From Candidatus Polarisedimenticolia bacterium (GTDB taxonomy: Bacteria; Acidobacteriota; Polarisedimenticolia; Gp22-AA2; AA152): a DNA stretch of 64,000 nucleotides. Position numbers and translations under genes: made by a program. The notes beneath the pieces were generated by a model. The model was not told the DNA's origin. It made no database searches and saw only the letters and a program-made list of their open reading frames with translations. This document shows, piece by piece, positions 8,149 through 18,723 of the stretch. The stretch is taken from assembly GCA_036004685.1 (NCBI GenBank), contig DASYRE010000031.1, positions 230,353-294,352 on the forward strand. The letters run 5' to 3'. How positions within the stretch are numbered: position 1 is the stretch's first letter; each line of letters opens with the position of its first letter.

Positions 8149-9529
8149 CCTGGCCGAGGCGGCGCGCGGGACGGAAGGCGTGCTCCTGCGCGGCGATCCG
8201 GAGGCGACGGTGGAGTCGTACTCCATCGACACGCGGACGCTGAAGCGCGGCGACCTGTTCTTCGCCCTGGCGGGGCCGAACCACGACGCCCACCGCTTCG
8301 TCCCGGAAGCGCTCGGCAAGGGGGCGGCCGGGGTGGTGATCGCGCGGGGCCGGGTGACGGACTTCCCCGGCGACGCGGCGATCATCCGGGTGCCGGACAC
8401 GACCCGAGCCCTCCAGGATCTGGGGCGGTGGATCCGGCACCGCCAGGCGGTGAAGGTGCTCGGAATCACCGGATCGACGGGCAAGACGACGACCAAGGAA
8501 ATGACCGCGGCGGTGATGGAAGAGGCGATGCCCACGCTCAAATCACGCGGGAACCTGAACAACACCTTCGGGCTGCCGCTCTGCCTGCTCGAGATGGAGC
8601 CCGGCCACCAGGCCGCGGTTCTCGAGATGGGGATGAGCTATCCGGGCGAGCTGAAGCTCCTGGCCTCCATCGCCGATCCCGACGTGGGGGTCCTGACGAA
8701 CGTCTACCCCGTCCACCTCGAGCACTTTCCGTCCCTCGCCGCCATCGCCGACGCCAAGGGGGAGCTGTTCCGCGGCATGCGCGAGGACGCGACCGCCGTC
8801 TACAACGCGGACGACGCCGAGGCGACGCGGGTCGCGCTGCCGTTTCCCGGCCGGAAGATCGGCTTCGGCTTCACGGAGCGCGCCGAAGTCCGGGCCGCCG
8901 AGCTGCGCCACGAGACGCCCGGCTCCACGCGCTTCCGATTGATCGGCGCGGGCGCCGACCTGGACGTGGAGATCCCCTTTCCGGGGCGCCATCACGTGGC
9001 CAACTCGCTGGCCGCCGCGGCGGCGGCCCATGCCGCGGGCGCGGGGCCCGAGGCGATCCGCCGGGGCCTGGCGCGCACCCGGCCCCTGCCAATGCGCGGC
9101 GCGCTGCTGCGGCTTCGCGGGCCGGTGCAGATCCTGGACGAGACCTACAACAGCAATCCGAGAGCGATGGAGCGGGCGCTCGAGACGCTCGCCGCCATGC
9201 CGGCCTCCCGGAAAATCGTGGCCGCCGGGGACATGCTCGAGCTGGGAACCTCGGAGGCCGAGGCCCACCGCGCCCTGGGGGAAAACGTCGCGAAGAGCGG
9301 CGCCGCCCTGTTCGTCGCGGTCGGGCCGCTCTCGCGGCTCGCCGCCGAGAGCGCCCGCGCGGCCGGAGTGCCGGAAGTCCGCCATTTCCACGATTCCGCC
9401 GCGGCGGCGGCATGGACGGCCGGCGTCGTGCGGCCGGGGGACCTGATCCTGGTGAAGGGCTCCCGCGGCATCGCCATGGAGCGCGTCGTCGACGCGCTCC
9501 GCACTTCCCTCGGCGCGGAGGAGGACTGA
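8135..9529 (+). CDS. murF: UDP-MurNAc-tripeptide:D-Ala-D-Ala ligase MurF
   Basis: A 464-residue Mur ligase, last cytoplasmic step of the UDP-MurNAc-pentapeptide pathway. Seen: ATP loop [13 protein letters not shown] near residue 109, the N-terminal [16 protein letters not shown] block of the MurE/MurF uridine-binding domain, and [13 protein letters not shown] in the C-terminal region, which is typical for MurF. The ATG lies inside the murE end (14-base overlap), and the stop TGA overlaps the mraY ATG. No D-Ala-D-Ala ligase gene (ddl) lies in this cluster, so that partner must be elsewhere. Confidence 0.95.
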   Translation: MARLSLAEAARGTEGVLLRGDPEATVESYSIDTRTLKRGDLFFALAGPNHDAHRFVPEALGKGAAGVVIARGRVTDFPGDAAIIRVPDTTRALQDLGRWIRHRQAVKVLGITGSTGKTTTKEMTAAVMEEAMPTLKSRGNLNNTFGLPLCLLEMEPGHQAAVLEMGMSYPGELKLLASIADPDVGVLTNVYPVHLEHFPSLAAIADAKGELFRGMREDATAVYNADDAEATRVALPFPGRKIGFGFTERAEVRAAELRHETPGSTRFRLIGAGADLDVEIPFPGRHHVANSLAAAAAAHAAGAGPEAIRRGLARTRPLPMRGALLRLRGPVQILDETYNSNPRAMERALETLAAMPASRKIVAAGDMLELGTSEAEAHRALGENVAKSGAALFVAVGPLSRLAAESARAAGVPEVRHFHDSAAAAAWTAGVVRPGDLILVKGSRGIAMERVVDALRTSLGAEED

Positions 9530-10614
9530 TGCTCTACCGGCTCCTCTACCCGCTGCATGAATACTTCTCGGTCTTCAACGTGTTCCGCTACATCACGTTC
9601 CGGTCCGCGCTCGCGACGCTGACGGCTTTACTGATCTCTTTCGGCCTCGGATCGTGGCTGATCCGCAAGCTGAAGGATCTTCAGATAGGGCAGAACATCA
9701 GACCCGAGGGGCCTCAAACCCACCACACCAAGAAAGGCACCCCGACCATGGGGGGGCTGCTGATCATTCTCGCGGCCGTGCTCCCCACCCTTCTCTGGGC
9801 TGACCTCACCAACCGATACGTGTGGATCGCCGTGGCGTCCACTCTCGCCTTCGGGGTCATCGGATTCCTCGATGACTACCTCAAGCTGCGAAAGGTGAGG
9901 TCCCTCGGGCTGAGCGTTCGAGGCAAGATGGCGGCGCAAATCCTGGTCGCCGCTCTCATCGGCGTGTACCTGATCCATCTCGCCGAGATCGACATGTTCA
10001 CGACCCAGTTCTCCTTCCCGTTCTTCAAGCGCTGGATGCCGGATCTGGGATGGTTCTACGTCCCCTTCATCATGCTGGTCGTCGTCGGATCCGCCAACGC
10101 GGTGAACCTCACCGACGGCCTGGACGGGCTGGCGATCGGCAGCGTCCTGATCGCCTCGGCGACCTTCGCCATCCTGACCTACATCGCGGGCAACGCCGTC
10201 GCCGCGACCTATCTGGGCGTGATCAACGTCAAGGGAAGCGGCGAGCTGACGGTCTTTTGCGGGGCGCTCGTCGGCGCCTCGCTCGGCTTCCTCTGGTTCA
10301 ACTGCAACCCCGCGGAGATCTTCATGGGGGACGTCGGCTCGATGGCGCTCGGAGGCGCCATGGGAACCGTGGCGGTCCTCATCAAGCAGGAGATCCTCCT
10401 GGTGTTCGTCGGCGGGCTGTTCGTCCTCGAGGCGGTGTCGGTGATCCTGCAGGTGATCTCGTTCAAAGCGAGGGGACGCCGGATTTTCCGGATGGCCCCC
10501 CTTCACCATCATTTCGAGCTGGCCGGCTGGGCGGAGCCCAAGGTGATCATCCGATTCTGGATCCTCGCCATCATCTTCGCCCTGGTCAGCCTTTCGACCC
10601 TCAAGCTGCGCTAG
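9529..10614 (+). CDS. mraY: phospho-MurNAc-pentapeptide transferase MraY (lipid I synthase)
   Basis: A 361-residue polytopic membrane enzyme that transfers phospho-MurNAc-pentapeptide to undecaprenyl phosphate. Family blocks seen: TMGGLLIIL near residue 75, [15 protein letters not shown] (aspartate pair), [25 protein letters not shown], and the C-terminal [13 protein letters not shown] histidine cluster. Length equals the usual 360. The ATG overlaps the murF stop (TGATG). A 72-base gap with small GC-rich stem-loops (around 10623-10655) separates it from murD, one of only two loose junctions in the operon. Confidence 0.97.
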   Translation: MLYRLLYPLHEYFSVFNVFRYITFRSALATLTALLISFGLGSWLIRKLKDLQIGQNIRPEGPQTHHTKKGTPTMGGLLIILAAVLPTLLWADLTNRYVWIAVASTLAFGVIGFLDDYLKLRKVRSLGLSVRGKMAAQILVAALIGVYLIHLAEIDMFTTQFSFPFFKRWMPDLGWFYVPFIMLVVVGSANAVNLTDGLDGLAIGSVLIASATFAILTYIAGNAVAATYLGVINVKGSGELTVFCGALVGASLGFLWFNCNPAEIFMGDVGSMALGGAMGTVAVLIKQEILLVFVGGLFVLEAVSVILQVISFKARGRRIFRMAPLHHHFELAGWAEPKVIIRFWILAIIFALVSLSTLKLR

Positions 10615-10686
10615 CGGAACGGCCCCGCGCGGGCCGTCCGGGAGGGCTCCCGAGTCCCCGCCGGGGATGAGAGTCGATGAACGAAG

Positions 10687-12066
10687 ATGGAGCGCATATC
10701 GGGTCGGCGGTTCGTCGTGGCGGGCGCGGGAGTCAGCGGGCTGGCTCTGACCCGCTTTCTGCTGGAGCGCGGAGGAGAAGTGACTCTCAGTGACAGCCGG
10801 TCGGAAGGGCTCGGCCCGGAGGTCGCGGAGGCCGGGCGGCGCGGGGCCCGCCTGGAGCTGGGAGGGCACGACGAAGCCCGGTTCGCCGAGGCGGATCAGG
10901 TCCTGGTCAGCCCCGGCGTTCCCCTCGGGCTTCCCGCCCTCCGGGCGGCGCGAGGCGCCGGCGTCCCCGTCTGGGGTGAGATCGAGTTCGCCTCGCGGTT
11001 CCTCACCGGGAAGATCCTCGGCATCACGGGAACGAACGGGAAGAGCACCACGACGACCCTGACCGCCCGGCTGCTCGTTGAGGGCGGCGTCGACGCCGTG
11101 GCGTGCGGCAACCTGGGAACGCCGCTCATCGACCAGGTCGCGGCCGACTCGCCCGCGCGCCACTACGTCCTGGAGCTCTCCTCGTTCCAGCTGGAGGGAA
11201 TCGAGGCCTTCCGGCCCGACTTGGCGGTTCTCCTCAACGTCGCGCCCGATCATCAGGACCGCTACGCGAGCCACGCCGACTACCTATCCGCCAAGGCGAG
11301 GATCTTCGAGAACCAGCGGGACGGGGACCAGGCCCTGCTGAACCGGGACGATCCCGAAGCGAACGCGTTCACGGGAAGGATCGCGGCCCGCACCCGTCAT
11401 TTCAGCCGCCTGGAGAGCGTCGAAGACGGAGCCTGCGTCGAGTCGGGGCGGATCGTGCTGCGCGCCGGCGGGCGCTCGCGCGAGGTGATGCCGGCCGGCG
11501 AAGTCCCCCTCGTCGGAATCCACAATCTGGAGAACGTGCTCGCTTCCGTCGCCGCGGCGGGTCTGTGCGGGGTCGAGCCCCGAACGATGGCGGCCACGCT
11601 CCGCGAGTTCCGCGGCCTGCCGCATCGCCTCGAGCTCGTCGCGGAGATCGAGGGGGTGCGCTATTACAACGACTCCAAGGCGACGAACGTCGCCGCCACC
11701 GCCAAGTCGCTGGAGAGCTTCCCCTCCGGCGTCATCCTGATTCTGGGAGGGAAGGACAAGGGAGGGGACTTCGCCTCGCTCGTCCCCCTGATCCGCGAGC
11801 GCGCGGCGGGCGTCGTCTTCATGGGGAAGGCGCGCGACTCGATTCGGGCCCAAGTGGGAGAGCCGGTCCCTTCCCGCGTCGTGGTCTCCCTCGCGGAGGC
11901 GATCGCGGCGGCCCGGGAGATGGCCTCGGCCGGCCAGGTGGTTCTCCTGGCCCCCGGCTGCGCCTCCTTCGACGCCTACCGGAGCTTCGAGGAGCGGGGC
12001 GACGATTTCAAAGACCGGGTGCTCGCCCTCGCCGGGAAGCCGGGGACGCGGGGAGGGGGGCGCTGA
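10687..12066 (+). CDS. murD: UDP-MurNAc-L-alanine:D-glutamate ligase MurD
   Basis: A 459-residue Mur ligase that adds D-glutamate to UDP-MurNAc-L-Ala. The N-terminal Rossmann-like domain has VAGAGVSGLALTR and LSDSR. The ATP loop GITGTNGKSTTTT is near residue 115. The C-terminal domain has ILGGKDKGGDF and LLAPGCASFDAYRSFEERG, both characteristic of MurD. Length fits. The ATG at 10687 has only a weak upstream ribosome binding site. The stop overlaps the ftsW ATG (TGATG). Confidence 0.95.
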   Translation: MERISGRRFVVAGAGVSGLALTRFLLERGGEVTLSDSRSEGLGPEVAEAGRRGARLELGGHDEARFAEADQVLVSPGVPLGLPALRAARGAGVPVWGEIEFASRFLTGKILGITGTNGKSTTTTLTARLLVEGGVDAVACGNLGTPLIDQVAADSPARHYVLELSSFQLEGIEAFRPDLAVLLNVAPDHQDRYASHADYLSAKARIFENQRDGDQALLNRDDPEANAFTGRIAARTRHFSRLESVEDGACVESGRIVLRAGGRSREVMPAGEVPLVGIHNLENVLASVAAAGLCGVEPRTMAATLREFRGLPHRLELVAEIEGVRYYNDSKATNVAATAKSLESFPSGVILILGGKDKGGDFASLVPLIRERAAGVVFMGKARDSIRAQVGEPVPSRVVVSLAEAIAAAREMASAGQVVLLAPGCASFDAYRSFEERGDDFKDRVLALAGKPGTRGGGR

Positions 12067-13154
12067 TGTCGCGCAAGCTGGCCTTCGATCGGCTCCTCTT
12101 CGCGATTCCCGTCGTCCTGTCGCTGCTCGGCATCGTCATGATCTACTCCGCCTCCGCGGTGCTCTCGATGGAGCGCTACGGGTCGCCCTATCATTATCTC
12201 GGCAAGCAGCTGGCGGCGCTCGGGGTGGGATTCGCCCTGATGCTCTGGGCGATGCACTTCGACTACCGCCGCTTGAAGACGCGGGGATTGATTCTGGGAT
12301 CCCTGATCGCGGTTTCGGGCCTGCTGATGCTGGCGCTGGTCACTCCTTCCGGGCCGGTGCGCCGCTGGATCTCCCTGGGACTCTTCTCGTTCCAGCCCTC
12401 CGAGCTGGCGAAGCCGGTCCTCGTCCTGTTCCTGGCGGCCTTCCTCGACCGGCGGGCCGAGGACATCAACGATTTGCGGCGGACGCTCCTGCCGTGCGCC
12501 GTGGTCGTCGGCGGGATCTCGTTCCTCATCTATATGCAGCCCGATCTCGGCACGGCCGCCTCGATCTGTCTCTGCGCGGCCCTCCTTCTCTATCTCGCCG
12601 GATTGAAGACGCGCTACCTGGCCGCGGGCGGCGCCCTGGGCTTCGTGGGGCTCGTGGTGATGATTTTCCAGGCGAACTACCGCGTCCAGCGGCTGATGAC
12701 GTTCCTGCATCCTTCGGACGATCCGCTCGGCGCCGGATTCCAGATCCGCCAGTCGCTGCTCTCCTTCGGCAGCGGCGGGCTCCAGGGGGTCAACCTGGGC
12801 GAGGGGCGGCAGAAGCTCTTCTTCCTGCCGGAGCCGCACACCGACTTCATCTACGCCGTCATCGGCGAGGAGGTCGGCCTGCTGGGGACTTCCCTGGTTC
12901 TCCTGGTGTTCGGCTTCCTGCTCTGGCGGGGAATCCGCGCCGCGCTGCGCGCGCCGGACCGGTTCGGCTACCTCCTGGGGATGGGGCTGACCCTTTTTTT
13001 GGTGGTGCAGGCGACGCTCAACATGGGGATGGTCCTCGGGCTGCTTCCGACCAAGGGGCTGCCGCTTCCCTTCATTTCGTACGGCGGCTCCTCGGTGATG
13101 ATCGGACTGCTTTCGGTGGGAGTGATCTTGAACATCTCCCAGCATTCCAACTGA
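12066..13154 (+). CDS. ftsW: septal lipid II polymerase FtsW (SEDS family)
   Basis: A 362-residue membrane protein with about ten hydrophobic segments. SEDS-family blocks are visible: RRWISLGLFSFQPSELAK, YMQPDLGTAAS, a loop with LPEPHTDFIYAVIGEE and the end block LPTKGLPLPFISYGGSS. FtsW polymerises lipid II glycan strands at the septum together with FtsI. RodA is the alternative paralogue, but location between murD and murG in the dcw operon favours FtsW. The ATG overlaps the murD stop. Confidence 0.94.
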   Translation: MSRKLAFDRLLFAIPVVLSLLGIVMIYSASAVLSMERYGSPYHYLGKQLAALGVGFALMLWAMHFDYRRLKTRGLILGSLIAVSGLLMLALVTPSGPVRRWISLGLFSFQPSELAKPVLVLFLAAFLDRRAEDINDLRRTLLPCAVVVGGISFLIYMQPDLGTAASICLCAALLLYLAGLKTRYLAAGGALGFVGLVVMIFQANYRVQRLMTFLHPSDDPLGAGFQIRQSLLSFGSGGLQGVNLGEGRQKLFFLPEPHTDFIYAVIGEEVGLLGTSLVLLVFGFLLWRGIRAALRAPDRFGYLLGMGLTLFLVVQATLNMGMVLGLLPTKGLPLPFISYGGSSVMIGLLSVGVILNISQHSN

Positions 13155-13155
13155 G

Positions 13156-14244
13156 GTGGCGGAGCCCGGAGCGCCGGAACGGGTGGTTTTCGCGGGGGGA
13201 GGCACGGGGGGCCACATCTATCCGGCGGTGGCGGTGGCCCAGGAGCTTTCTCGCCGCCGGCGAGGTCTCGTCGTGGTGTTCATCGGCACCGGATCGGCGT
13301 TCGAGAAGCGGGTCGTGGAAGGGCACGGCTTCCAGCTCCTGCGCGTGAGCTCCCGGGGACTTCTGGGACGGAGCCTGTCGGCCCAGATCGCGGCGCTCTT
13401 CCAGACCGCGGCGGGGCTGCTCCAATCGATGCGCATCCTCTGGGAGCTGAAGCCGCGCGTCGTGATCGGCGTGGGGGGATTCGCCTCGGCCCCGGCGGTG
13501 GGCGCCGCCATCCTGCAGCGCATCCCCACGATGGTGCAGGAGCAGAACTACTCGCCGGGCCTGGCGAACCGTATCCTCGCCCGATGGGTGGATCGCATCG
13601 CCGTCTCCTTCGAGGAGACGAAGGAACAGCTGGGAGGCCGCGGCGAGGTCACGGGCAACCCGGTCCGCACCGAATTCTCGGCGGTGAAGCCCAAGTCGCG
13701 GGGAGCGATCTTCGCGCTGCTCGTCTTCGGGGGAAGCCAGGGGGCCCGGGCCATCAACGAGAAGATGGTGGAAGCGCTCCCGCATCTGGCGCAGCGGAGG
13801 CTGGGATTGAGGATCGTCCACATGACCGGCGAGAAGGACCGGCAGGCGGTGGAGGAGGCCTACCGGAAGCACCGGCTGGAGGCGGAAGTGACCCCCTACC
13901 TCGAGCGGATGGCGGACGAATACGCGCGCTGCGATCTGGTGATCTGCCGCGCGGGCGCGACCACGGTGGCGGAGCTGACCGCCTGCCAGAAGGCCTCGAT
14001 CCTGATTCCCTTCCCCAGCGCGGCGGGCGACCACCAGCGGCTCAACGCGGAGAAGCTCGAGAAGGCGGGGGCGGCCGTGGTCCTGCGCGAGTCGGATCTC
14101 ACGGGGGAGCGGCTGGCGCAGGCGATCGAGTCCCTCGCCGCAAGTCCGGAGAGGATCACGGCCATGGAGCGTGCGGCCGCGCGGCTGGCCCGCCCCGACG
14201 CGGCGGCCCGGGTCGCCGATCTGGTGGAAGAGCTGATGGCATGA
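13156..14244 (+). CDS. murG: UDP-GlcNAc:lipid I N-acetylglucosamine transferase MurG
   Basis: A 362-residue peripheral membrane GT-B enzyme (family GT28) that makes lipid II. The N-terminal glycine loop [13 protein letters not shown] is at about residues 12-24. The second G-loop [15 protein letters not shown] and the UDP-GlcNAc-binding block [12 protein letters not shown] followed by [17 protein letters not shown] are all in place. The start is GTG 13156, one base after the ftsW stop. The stop overlaps the murC ATG (ATGA). Confidence 0.96.
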   Translation: MAEPGAPERVVFAGGGTGGHIYPAVAVAQELSRRRRGLVVVFIGTGSAFEKRVVEGHGFQLLRVSSRGLLGRSLSAQIAALFQTAAGLLQSMRILWELKPRVVIGVGGFASAPAVGAAILQRIPTMVQEQNYSPGLANRILARWVDRIAVSFEETKEQLGGRGEVTGNPVRTEFSAVKPKSRGAIFALLVFGGSQGARAINEKMVEALPHLAQRRLGLRIVHMTGEKDRQAVEEAYRKHRLEAEVTPYLERMADEYARCDLVICRAGATTVAELTACQKASILIPFPSAAGDHQRLNAEKLEKAGAAVVLRESDLTGERLAQAIESLAASPERITAMERAAARLARPDAAARVADLVEELMA

Positions 14245-15614
14245 AGAAAGTCCGGCAAGTCCACTTCGTCGGGATCGGCGGAATCGGGATGAGCGGGATC
14301 GCGGAGGTGCTGCTGAACCTGGGATACGGGGTGTCGGGATCGGACCTCGCGGCGAGCTCCGTCACGCGAAGGCTGGAAGACCTGGGGGGGAAGGTGGCCA
14401 TCGGGCACGAGGCGGGAAACGTGAAAGGCGCCGACGTCGTGGTGACGTCCTCCGCGGTGCGCCCCGGCAACGTCGAGGTGGCCGAGGCGCGGCGACTCCA
14501 GATTCCCGTGATTCCCAGGGCCGAGATGCTCGCGGAGCTGATGCGGATGAAGTACGGCGTCGCCATCGCCGGAGCGCACGGCAAGACTTCCACCACCTCC
14601 ATGGTCGCCCAGGTGCTCTCCGGCTCCAACCTGGATCCCACCATCGTCATCGGCGGGCGTCTGGAAATCCTCGGAAGCAACGCCAAGCTCGGCAAGGGAG
14701 ATCTCCTCGTGGCGGAGGCCGACGAGAGCGACGGCTCCTTCCTCCATCTTTCTCCGACGATCGCCGTCGTGACGAACCTGGACGCGGAGCACCTGGACCA
14801 CTACGGCACCTTCGCGAAGCTTCAGGACGCCTTCGTCGACTTCCTGAACAAGGTCCCGTTCTACGGCGTCGGGATCGTCTGCCTGGACGATCCGGCGATC
14901 CGCGAGATCCTGCCGAGGCTCGAGCGGAAGATCGTGACCTACGGACTGGAGGGACGGCCCGACCTGAGAGCCGAGGGGATGGCGATGAAGGAGTTCAGCT
15001 GCCGCTTCGAAGTTTCCTGGAAAGAGAAGCCCCTCGGCAGCGTGGAGCTGCGGGTGCCGGGACTCCACAACGTCAGCAACAGCCTGGCGGCCATCGCCGT
15101 CGGATTGGAGCTGGACCTGCCTTTCGACTGGATCGCCTCCCACCTCTCCCAGTTCCGGGGCGCCGACCGGCGCTTCCAGCTCAAGGGGGAAGCCAACGGG
15201 ATTCTGGTGATCGACGACTACGGACACCATCCCTCGGAGATTCGGGCGACGCTCCGGGCGGCCCGGCGGGGCTGGAGCCGCCGGACGGTCGTCGTCTTTC
15301 AGCCTCACCGCTTCTCGCGAGCAGCCGCTCTCCACGACGAGTTCGCGCGCAGCTTCGAGGACGCCGACGTCCTGGTGGTCACCGACATCTACCCGGCCGG
15401 CGAGAAGCCGCTCCCGGGCGTCTCCGGGGAGAGCCTCGCCGAGGCCATCCGGCGCCAGGGCCACCGCGACGTGACCCTGGTGTGCGATCTGAAGGAGGTC
15501 CCCGACTTCCTCCTTTCCCGGGTCCGCCCCGAGGACATGGTGATCACGATGGGAGCGGGCTCGGTCTGGAGGGCGGGAGAGGAGTTCCTGAAGAGGCTGG
15601 GGAAGAGTTCGTGA
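14241..15614 (+). CDS. murC: UDP-MurNAc:L-alanine ligase MurC
   Basis: A 457-residue Mur ligase that adds the first amino acid of the stem peptide. Seen: [18 protein letters not shown] at the N-terminus, ATP loop [11 protein letters not shown] near residue 113, [21 protein letters not shown], and [14 protein letters not shown] in the C-terminal domain. The start ATG overlaps the murG stop. The stop overlaps the proposed murB GTG start. Confidence 0.96.
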   Translation: MKKVRQVHFVGIGGIGMSGIAEVLLNLGYGVSGSDLAASSVTRRLEDLGGKVAIGHEAGNVKGADVVVTSSAVRPGNVEVAEARRLQIPVIPRAEMLAELMRMKYGVAIAGAHGKTSTTSMVAQVLSGSNLDPTIVIGGRLEILGSNAKLGKGDLLVAEADESDGSFLHLSPTIAVVTNLDAEHLDHYGTFAKLQDAFVDFLNKVPFYGVGIVCLDDPAIREILPRLERKIVTYGLEGRPDLRAEGMAMKEFSCRFEVSWKEKPLGSVELRVPGLHNVSNSLAAIAVGLELDLPFDWIASHLSQFRGADRRFQLKGEANGILVIDDYGHHPSEIRATLRAARRGWSRRTVVVFQPHRFSRAAALHDEFARSFEDADVLVVTDIYPAGEKPLPGVSGESLAEAIRRQGHRDVTLVCDLKEVPDFLLSRVRPEDMVITMGAGSVWRAGEEFLKRLGKSS

Positions 15615-16564
15615 AGAGCCGGGCGCAGGCGGCGAGGCGCCACGAGGAACGGGACATGGCGGGAAGCTGGGCGGAAAAGGCGACGGAGATCCTGGAGGCC
15701 TCCGCGGTCCCCTACGAGCGGAGCTTCCCGCTCGCTCGGCTGACGACCCTGGGAGTGGGCGGGCCCGCCGATTTCCTGGCGCGCCCCGATTCGGTGCCGG
15801 CGATCGCCCAGGCTCTCGAGGCGCTGACCAACGAAGGGATCCCTCTGGCCGTCCTCGGGGCGGGATCCAACCTCCTGGTCTCCGAGGCCGGCTTCCGCGG
15901 CGTCGTCGTGTGTCTGGCCGATCTGCTGGACGAGCCGCGGATCGACGGGAACTTCGTCCGGGCGCCGGCCGGATGGAGGCTCCCCTCGCTCGTGAGCCGC
16001 CTCACGCCCCTCGGGCTGTCGGGCCTGGAGTGGGCGGAGGGGATCCCGGGGTCGGTGGGGGGATCGGTGCGGATGAACGCGGGGGCTTTCGGCGATTCGA
16101 TGCAGTCGACCGTCCGGGAGGTGGCGGTGCTCGACCTTCAGGGACGGGTGGAGCGGCTTCGGGTCTCCCCCGCCGATTTCATCTACCGCGGCGCCCCGTT
16201 CCTGCGCGACTCGATCGTCGTGGAGGCTCTCTTCGAGACGACGCCCCGGCCGCCGAAGGAGATCGAGGAGATCGTCCGCCCCTTCCGGGAGCACCGGCGC
16301 CGCACGCAGCCCACCGGCGTGCGCAGCTCGGGCTGCATCTGGAAGAACCCCCCCGGCAGCAACGCCGGCCGCCTGATCCAGGAGGCCGGGCTCAAAGGAA
16401 CGGTCCACGGGGGGGCGAAGATCTCCGAAGTGCACGGCAATTTCATCGTGAACACCGGAGGCGCCACCTTCTCCGACGTGATGATCCTGGCCGAGCGAAT
16501 TCGCGAGACGGTCCTCAAGCACGCGGGCGTCTCCCTGGAGATGGAGGTGGTGATCTGGCCGTGA
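15611..16564 (+). CDS. murB: UDP-N-acetylenolpyruvoylglucosamine reductase MurB
   Basis: A 317-residue FAD enzyme that reduces UDP-GlcNAc-enolpyruvate to UDP-MurNAc. Seen: FAD-binding [10 protein letters not shown] near residue 86, [24 protein letters not shown], and [25 protein letters not shown] with the active-site serine region. The sequence and length fit the shorter type II MurB. Two starts are plausible. GTG 15611 overlaps the murC stop (GTGA, with GGGGAAG upstream), matching the coupling used elsewhere in this operon. ATG 15656 would give 302 residues. I prefer the first. Confidence 0.93.
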   Translation: MKSRAQAARRHEERDMAGSWAEKATEILEASAVPYERSFPLARLTTLGVGGPADFLARPDSVPAIAQALEALTNEGIPLAVLGAGSNLLVSEAGFRGVVVCLADLLDEPRIDGNFVRAPAGWRLPSLVSRLTPLGLSGLEWAEGIPGSVGGSVRMNAGAFGDSMQSTVREVAVLDLQGRVERLRVSPADFIYRGAPFLRDSIVVEALFETTPRPPKEIEEIVRPFREHRRRTQPTGVRSSGCIWKNPPGSNAGRLIQEAGLKGTVHGGAKISEVHGNFIVNTGGATFSDVMILAERIRETVLKHAGVSLEMEVVIWP

Positions 16565-17412
16565 TCCCTCCGATCGTTCCCAGCACGGACGAAAGGTTCC
16601 TGCGGCTGACGCGGAACGAGCAGGTGCGCAAGCGGCGGCGCGCCCGCTCGCTGATTCGCGCGGCGGCCTGGGCCGGCCTGCACCTGGCGGTCGCGGGCGT
16701 CGTCGGGCTGGCGGCGTGGGGGGCGTATCGCTACCTCACGCATTCCGAGCGGTTCCGGGTGACGCGCGTTCTGGTGGCCGGCGGCGGCTACGTCCCGGAA
16801 CGGGAAATCAAGCGAGTCACCGCGCCGTTTTTGGGCAAGAACATCTTCGCCGCCGACCTCGGGGCGCTGCAGTCGCGGCTCGAGTCGCAGTCGTGGATCA
16901 AGACCGCCCGGGCGAAGCGGCGCATCCCCGACGTGCTCCTGATTCAGATCGAGGAGCGGGTCCCGGAGGTTCTCGTGAAGGTGCGCGACGGGATCTACCT
17001 GGCCGACGGCGAAGGCACGCTGCTGGATCGCTTCGGACCCGAATACGCCGATTACGACTTCCCGATCCTCACCGGACTGGACTCCGCCGGACGGGACACC
17101 CTGAAGCGGAAAGTGGCGCGCGGCGCGACGTTCGTGAACTACCTCTACCGCACCCACCCCCAGCTCGCGGATCAGGTCTCGGAAATCGACGTCGAGCGGG
17201 ACGACGCCCTCGAAGTGAGGCTGAACGACGGCGGGCCGCCGCTGAAAGTGAGCCCGGACGCCTTCGAGCTGAACCTCGACAACTATCTGGCCATGAGGAA
17301 CTACATCGCATCGAATTACGGCGACGTGAGATATGTCGATCTGAGATGGAAGGATCGCCTCAGCATCCTGCCGGCGGAGGGAAGGAGCAGCGAAGATGGC
17401 ACGAAGCGCTAA
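16561..17412 (+). CDS. ftsQ: cell division protein FtsQ/DivIB
   Basis: A 283-residue bitopic protein with a basic cytoplasmic tail (about 1-40), one transmembrane helix (about 42-58), and then a POTRA domain (FRVTRVLVAGGGYVPEREIKR onward). The beta domain contains EERVPEVLVKVRDGIYLADGEG. FtsQ links FtsL/FtsB to the rest of the divisome in the periplasm. The start is GTG 16561, overlapping the murB stop (GTGA), and it overlaps ftsA by 17 bases. Position between murB and ftsA, without an intervening ddl, supports the call. Confidence 0.92.
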   Translation: MIPPIVPSTDERFLRLTRNEQVRKRRRARSLIRAAAWAGLHLAVAGVVGLAAWGAYRYLTHSERFRVTRVLVAGGGYVPEREIKRVTAPFLGKNIFAADLGALQSRLESQSWIKTARAKRRIPDVLLIQIEERVPEVLVKVRDGIYLADGEGTLLDRFGPEYADYDFPILTGLDSAGRDTLKRKVARGATFVNYLYRTHPQLADQVSEIDVERDDALEVRLNDGGPPLKVSPDAFELNLDNYLAMRNYIASNYGDVRYVDLRWKDRLSILPAEGRSSEDGTKR

Positions 17413-18637
17413 GCACATCGTGGGTCTGGACATCGGCACGACCAAGGTCTGTGTCACCGTCGCCGAGCCTAACGAGAACGGTTCGCTCGACATCGTCGGG
17501 TTCGGCACGTGTCCTTCGAAAGGCCTCCGCAAGGGAGTGGTCATCAATCTCGACGCCACGATCGACTCCATCAAGTCCGCGGTGGAAGAGGCGGAGCTGA
17601 TGGCGGGGGTCAGCGTCGAAAAAGCCTTCGTGGGGATCGCCGGGGGGCACGTCCGCGGCTTCAACAGCCGGGGCGTGGTCGCCATCTCGGGGAAGGATCA
17701 CGAAGTCACCCGGGCCGACATCGCCCGGGTCCTGAATGCCGCCCGGGCGGTCTCCATCCCCCCCGACCGGGAGATCTTCCACGTGCTCCCCCAGGAGTTC
17801 ATCGTGGACGACCAGGAAGGGATCGGGGATCCCGTGGGGATGACCGGGACCCGCCTGGAAGCGAACGTCTACGTCGTGACCGGCTCGATCTCCGCGGTGC
17901 AGAACATCGTGAACTGCGTGAACCGCGCGGGCATCGAGGTCGAGGACACGGTCCTGGAGCAGCTGGCCGCCTCCGAGGCGACGCTGACCACCGATGAAAA
18001 GGAGATGGGGGTGGCCATCATCGACGTCGGTGGCGGCACGACCGACCTGGCGCTTCTCGAGCGGGGAGCCATCCGCCACATCAGCATCCTTCCCACCGGC
18101 GGGGACCACTTCACGAACGACATCGCGGTGGGGCTCCGGACGCCCGTTCCGGAAGCGGAGCGGATCAAGAAGAAGTACGGCTGCGCCGTCCCCGGCCTGG
18201 TGGGCGAGGAGGACACGATCGAGGTGCCCAGCGTGGGCGGGCGGAAATCGCGGGTCCTCTCCCGGCAGATTCTCTGCGAGATCATTCAGCCCCGGGCGGA
18301 GGAGATCTTCTCCCTCATCAACGAGGAGATCGTCCGCACGGGGTTCGACAAGTCCATCAATGCCGGTGCGGTCCTTACCGGAGGCGGATCGATCATGGAA
18401 GGCATCCCGGAAATCGCCGAGGACGTCCTGGACATGCCGGTCCGCCGCGCCGCCCCCGTCAACGTGGGGGGGCTTTCGGACGGCGTCAACAGCCCGCTCT
18501 TCGCCACGCCGGTCGGCCTGATCCTCTTTGGCCACCGGCACCGGACGCGGCGCGTGGAGGTCCAGCCGCCCACCAACCCGTTTTTCTTCGTCCGTATGGG
18601 AGAGCGGATGAAGACCTGGATCCAGGAGCTGTTTTGA
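17396..18637 (+). CDS. ftsA: cell division protein FtsA
   Basis: A 413-residue actin-like ATPase that tethers FtsZ to the membrane. Phosphate-binding loop [10 protein letters not shown] lies at about residues 9-18. The SHS2-type 1C region ([20 protein letters not shown]), phosphate 2 loop [15 protein letters not shown] and adenosine motif [11 protein letters not shown] are visible. The C-terminus MKTWIQELF is the short amphipathic membrane-targeting helix. The start ATG lies within the end of ftsQ. The stop is followed by an unusually relaxed 86-base gap before ftsZ. Confidence 0.96.
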   Translation: MARSAKHIVGLDIGTTKVCVTVAEPNENGSLDIVGFGTCPSKGLRKGVVINLDATIDSIKSAVEEAELMAGVSVEKAFVGIAGGHVRGFNSRGVVAISGKDHEVTRADIARVLNAARAVSIPPDREIFHVLPQEFIVDDQEGIGDPVGMTGTRLEANVYVVTGSISAVQNIVNCVNRAGIEVEDTVLEQLAASEATLTTDEKEMGVAIIDVGGGTTDLALLERGAIRHISILPTGGDHFTNDIAVGLRTPVPEAERIKKKYGCAVPGLVGEEDTIEVPSVGGRKSRVLSRQILCEIIQPRAEEIFSLINEEIVRTGFDKSINAGAVLTGGGSIMEGIPEIAEDVLDMPVRRAAPVNVGGLSDGVNSPLFATPVGLILFGHRHRTRRVEVQPPTNPFFFVRMGERMKTWIQELF

Positions 18638-18678
18638 GCCAGAAGGGCGGCCGAAGCATAGGGCCGGGGCAGAGCTGC

Positions 18679-18700
18679 CTTCCCGGTTTCGACCGGGAAG
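18679..18700 (+). promoter_or_regulatory. UUCG-capped hairpin directly upstream of the ftsZ ribosome binding site
   Basis: A perfect 9-base stem (18679-18687 with 18692-18700) is closed by the stable tetraloop TTCG at 18688-18691. It sits in the only sizeable gap of the ftsQ-ftsA-ftsZ segment, about 11 bases before the AGGGGGA ribosome binding site of ftsZ. No T-run follows, so it is not a terminator. Effects on ftsZ mRNA stability or ribosome access are inference. Confidence 0.65.
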
Positions 18701-18723
18701 CCAAACCGTCAGGGGGACAATCG

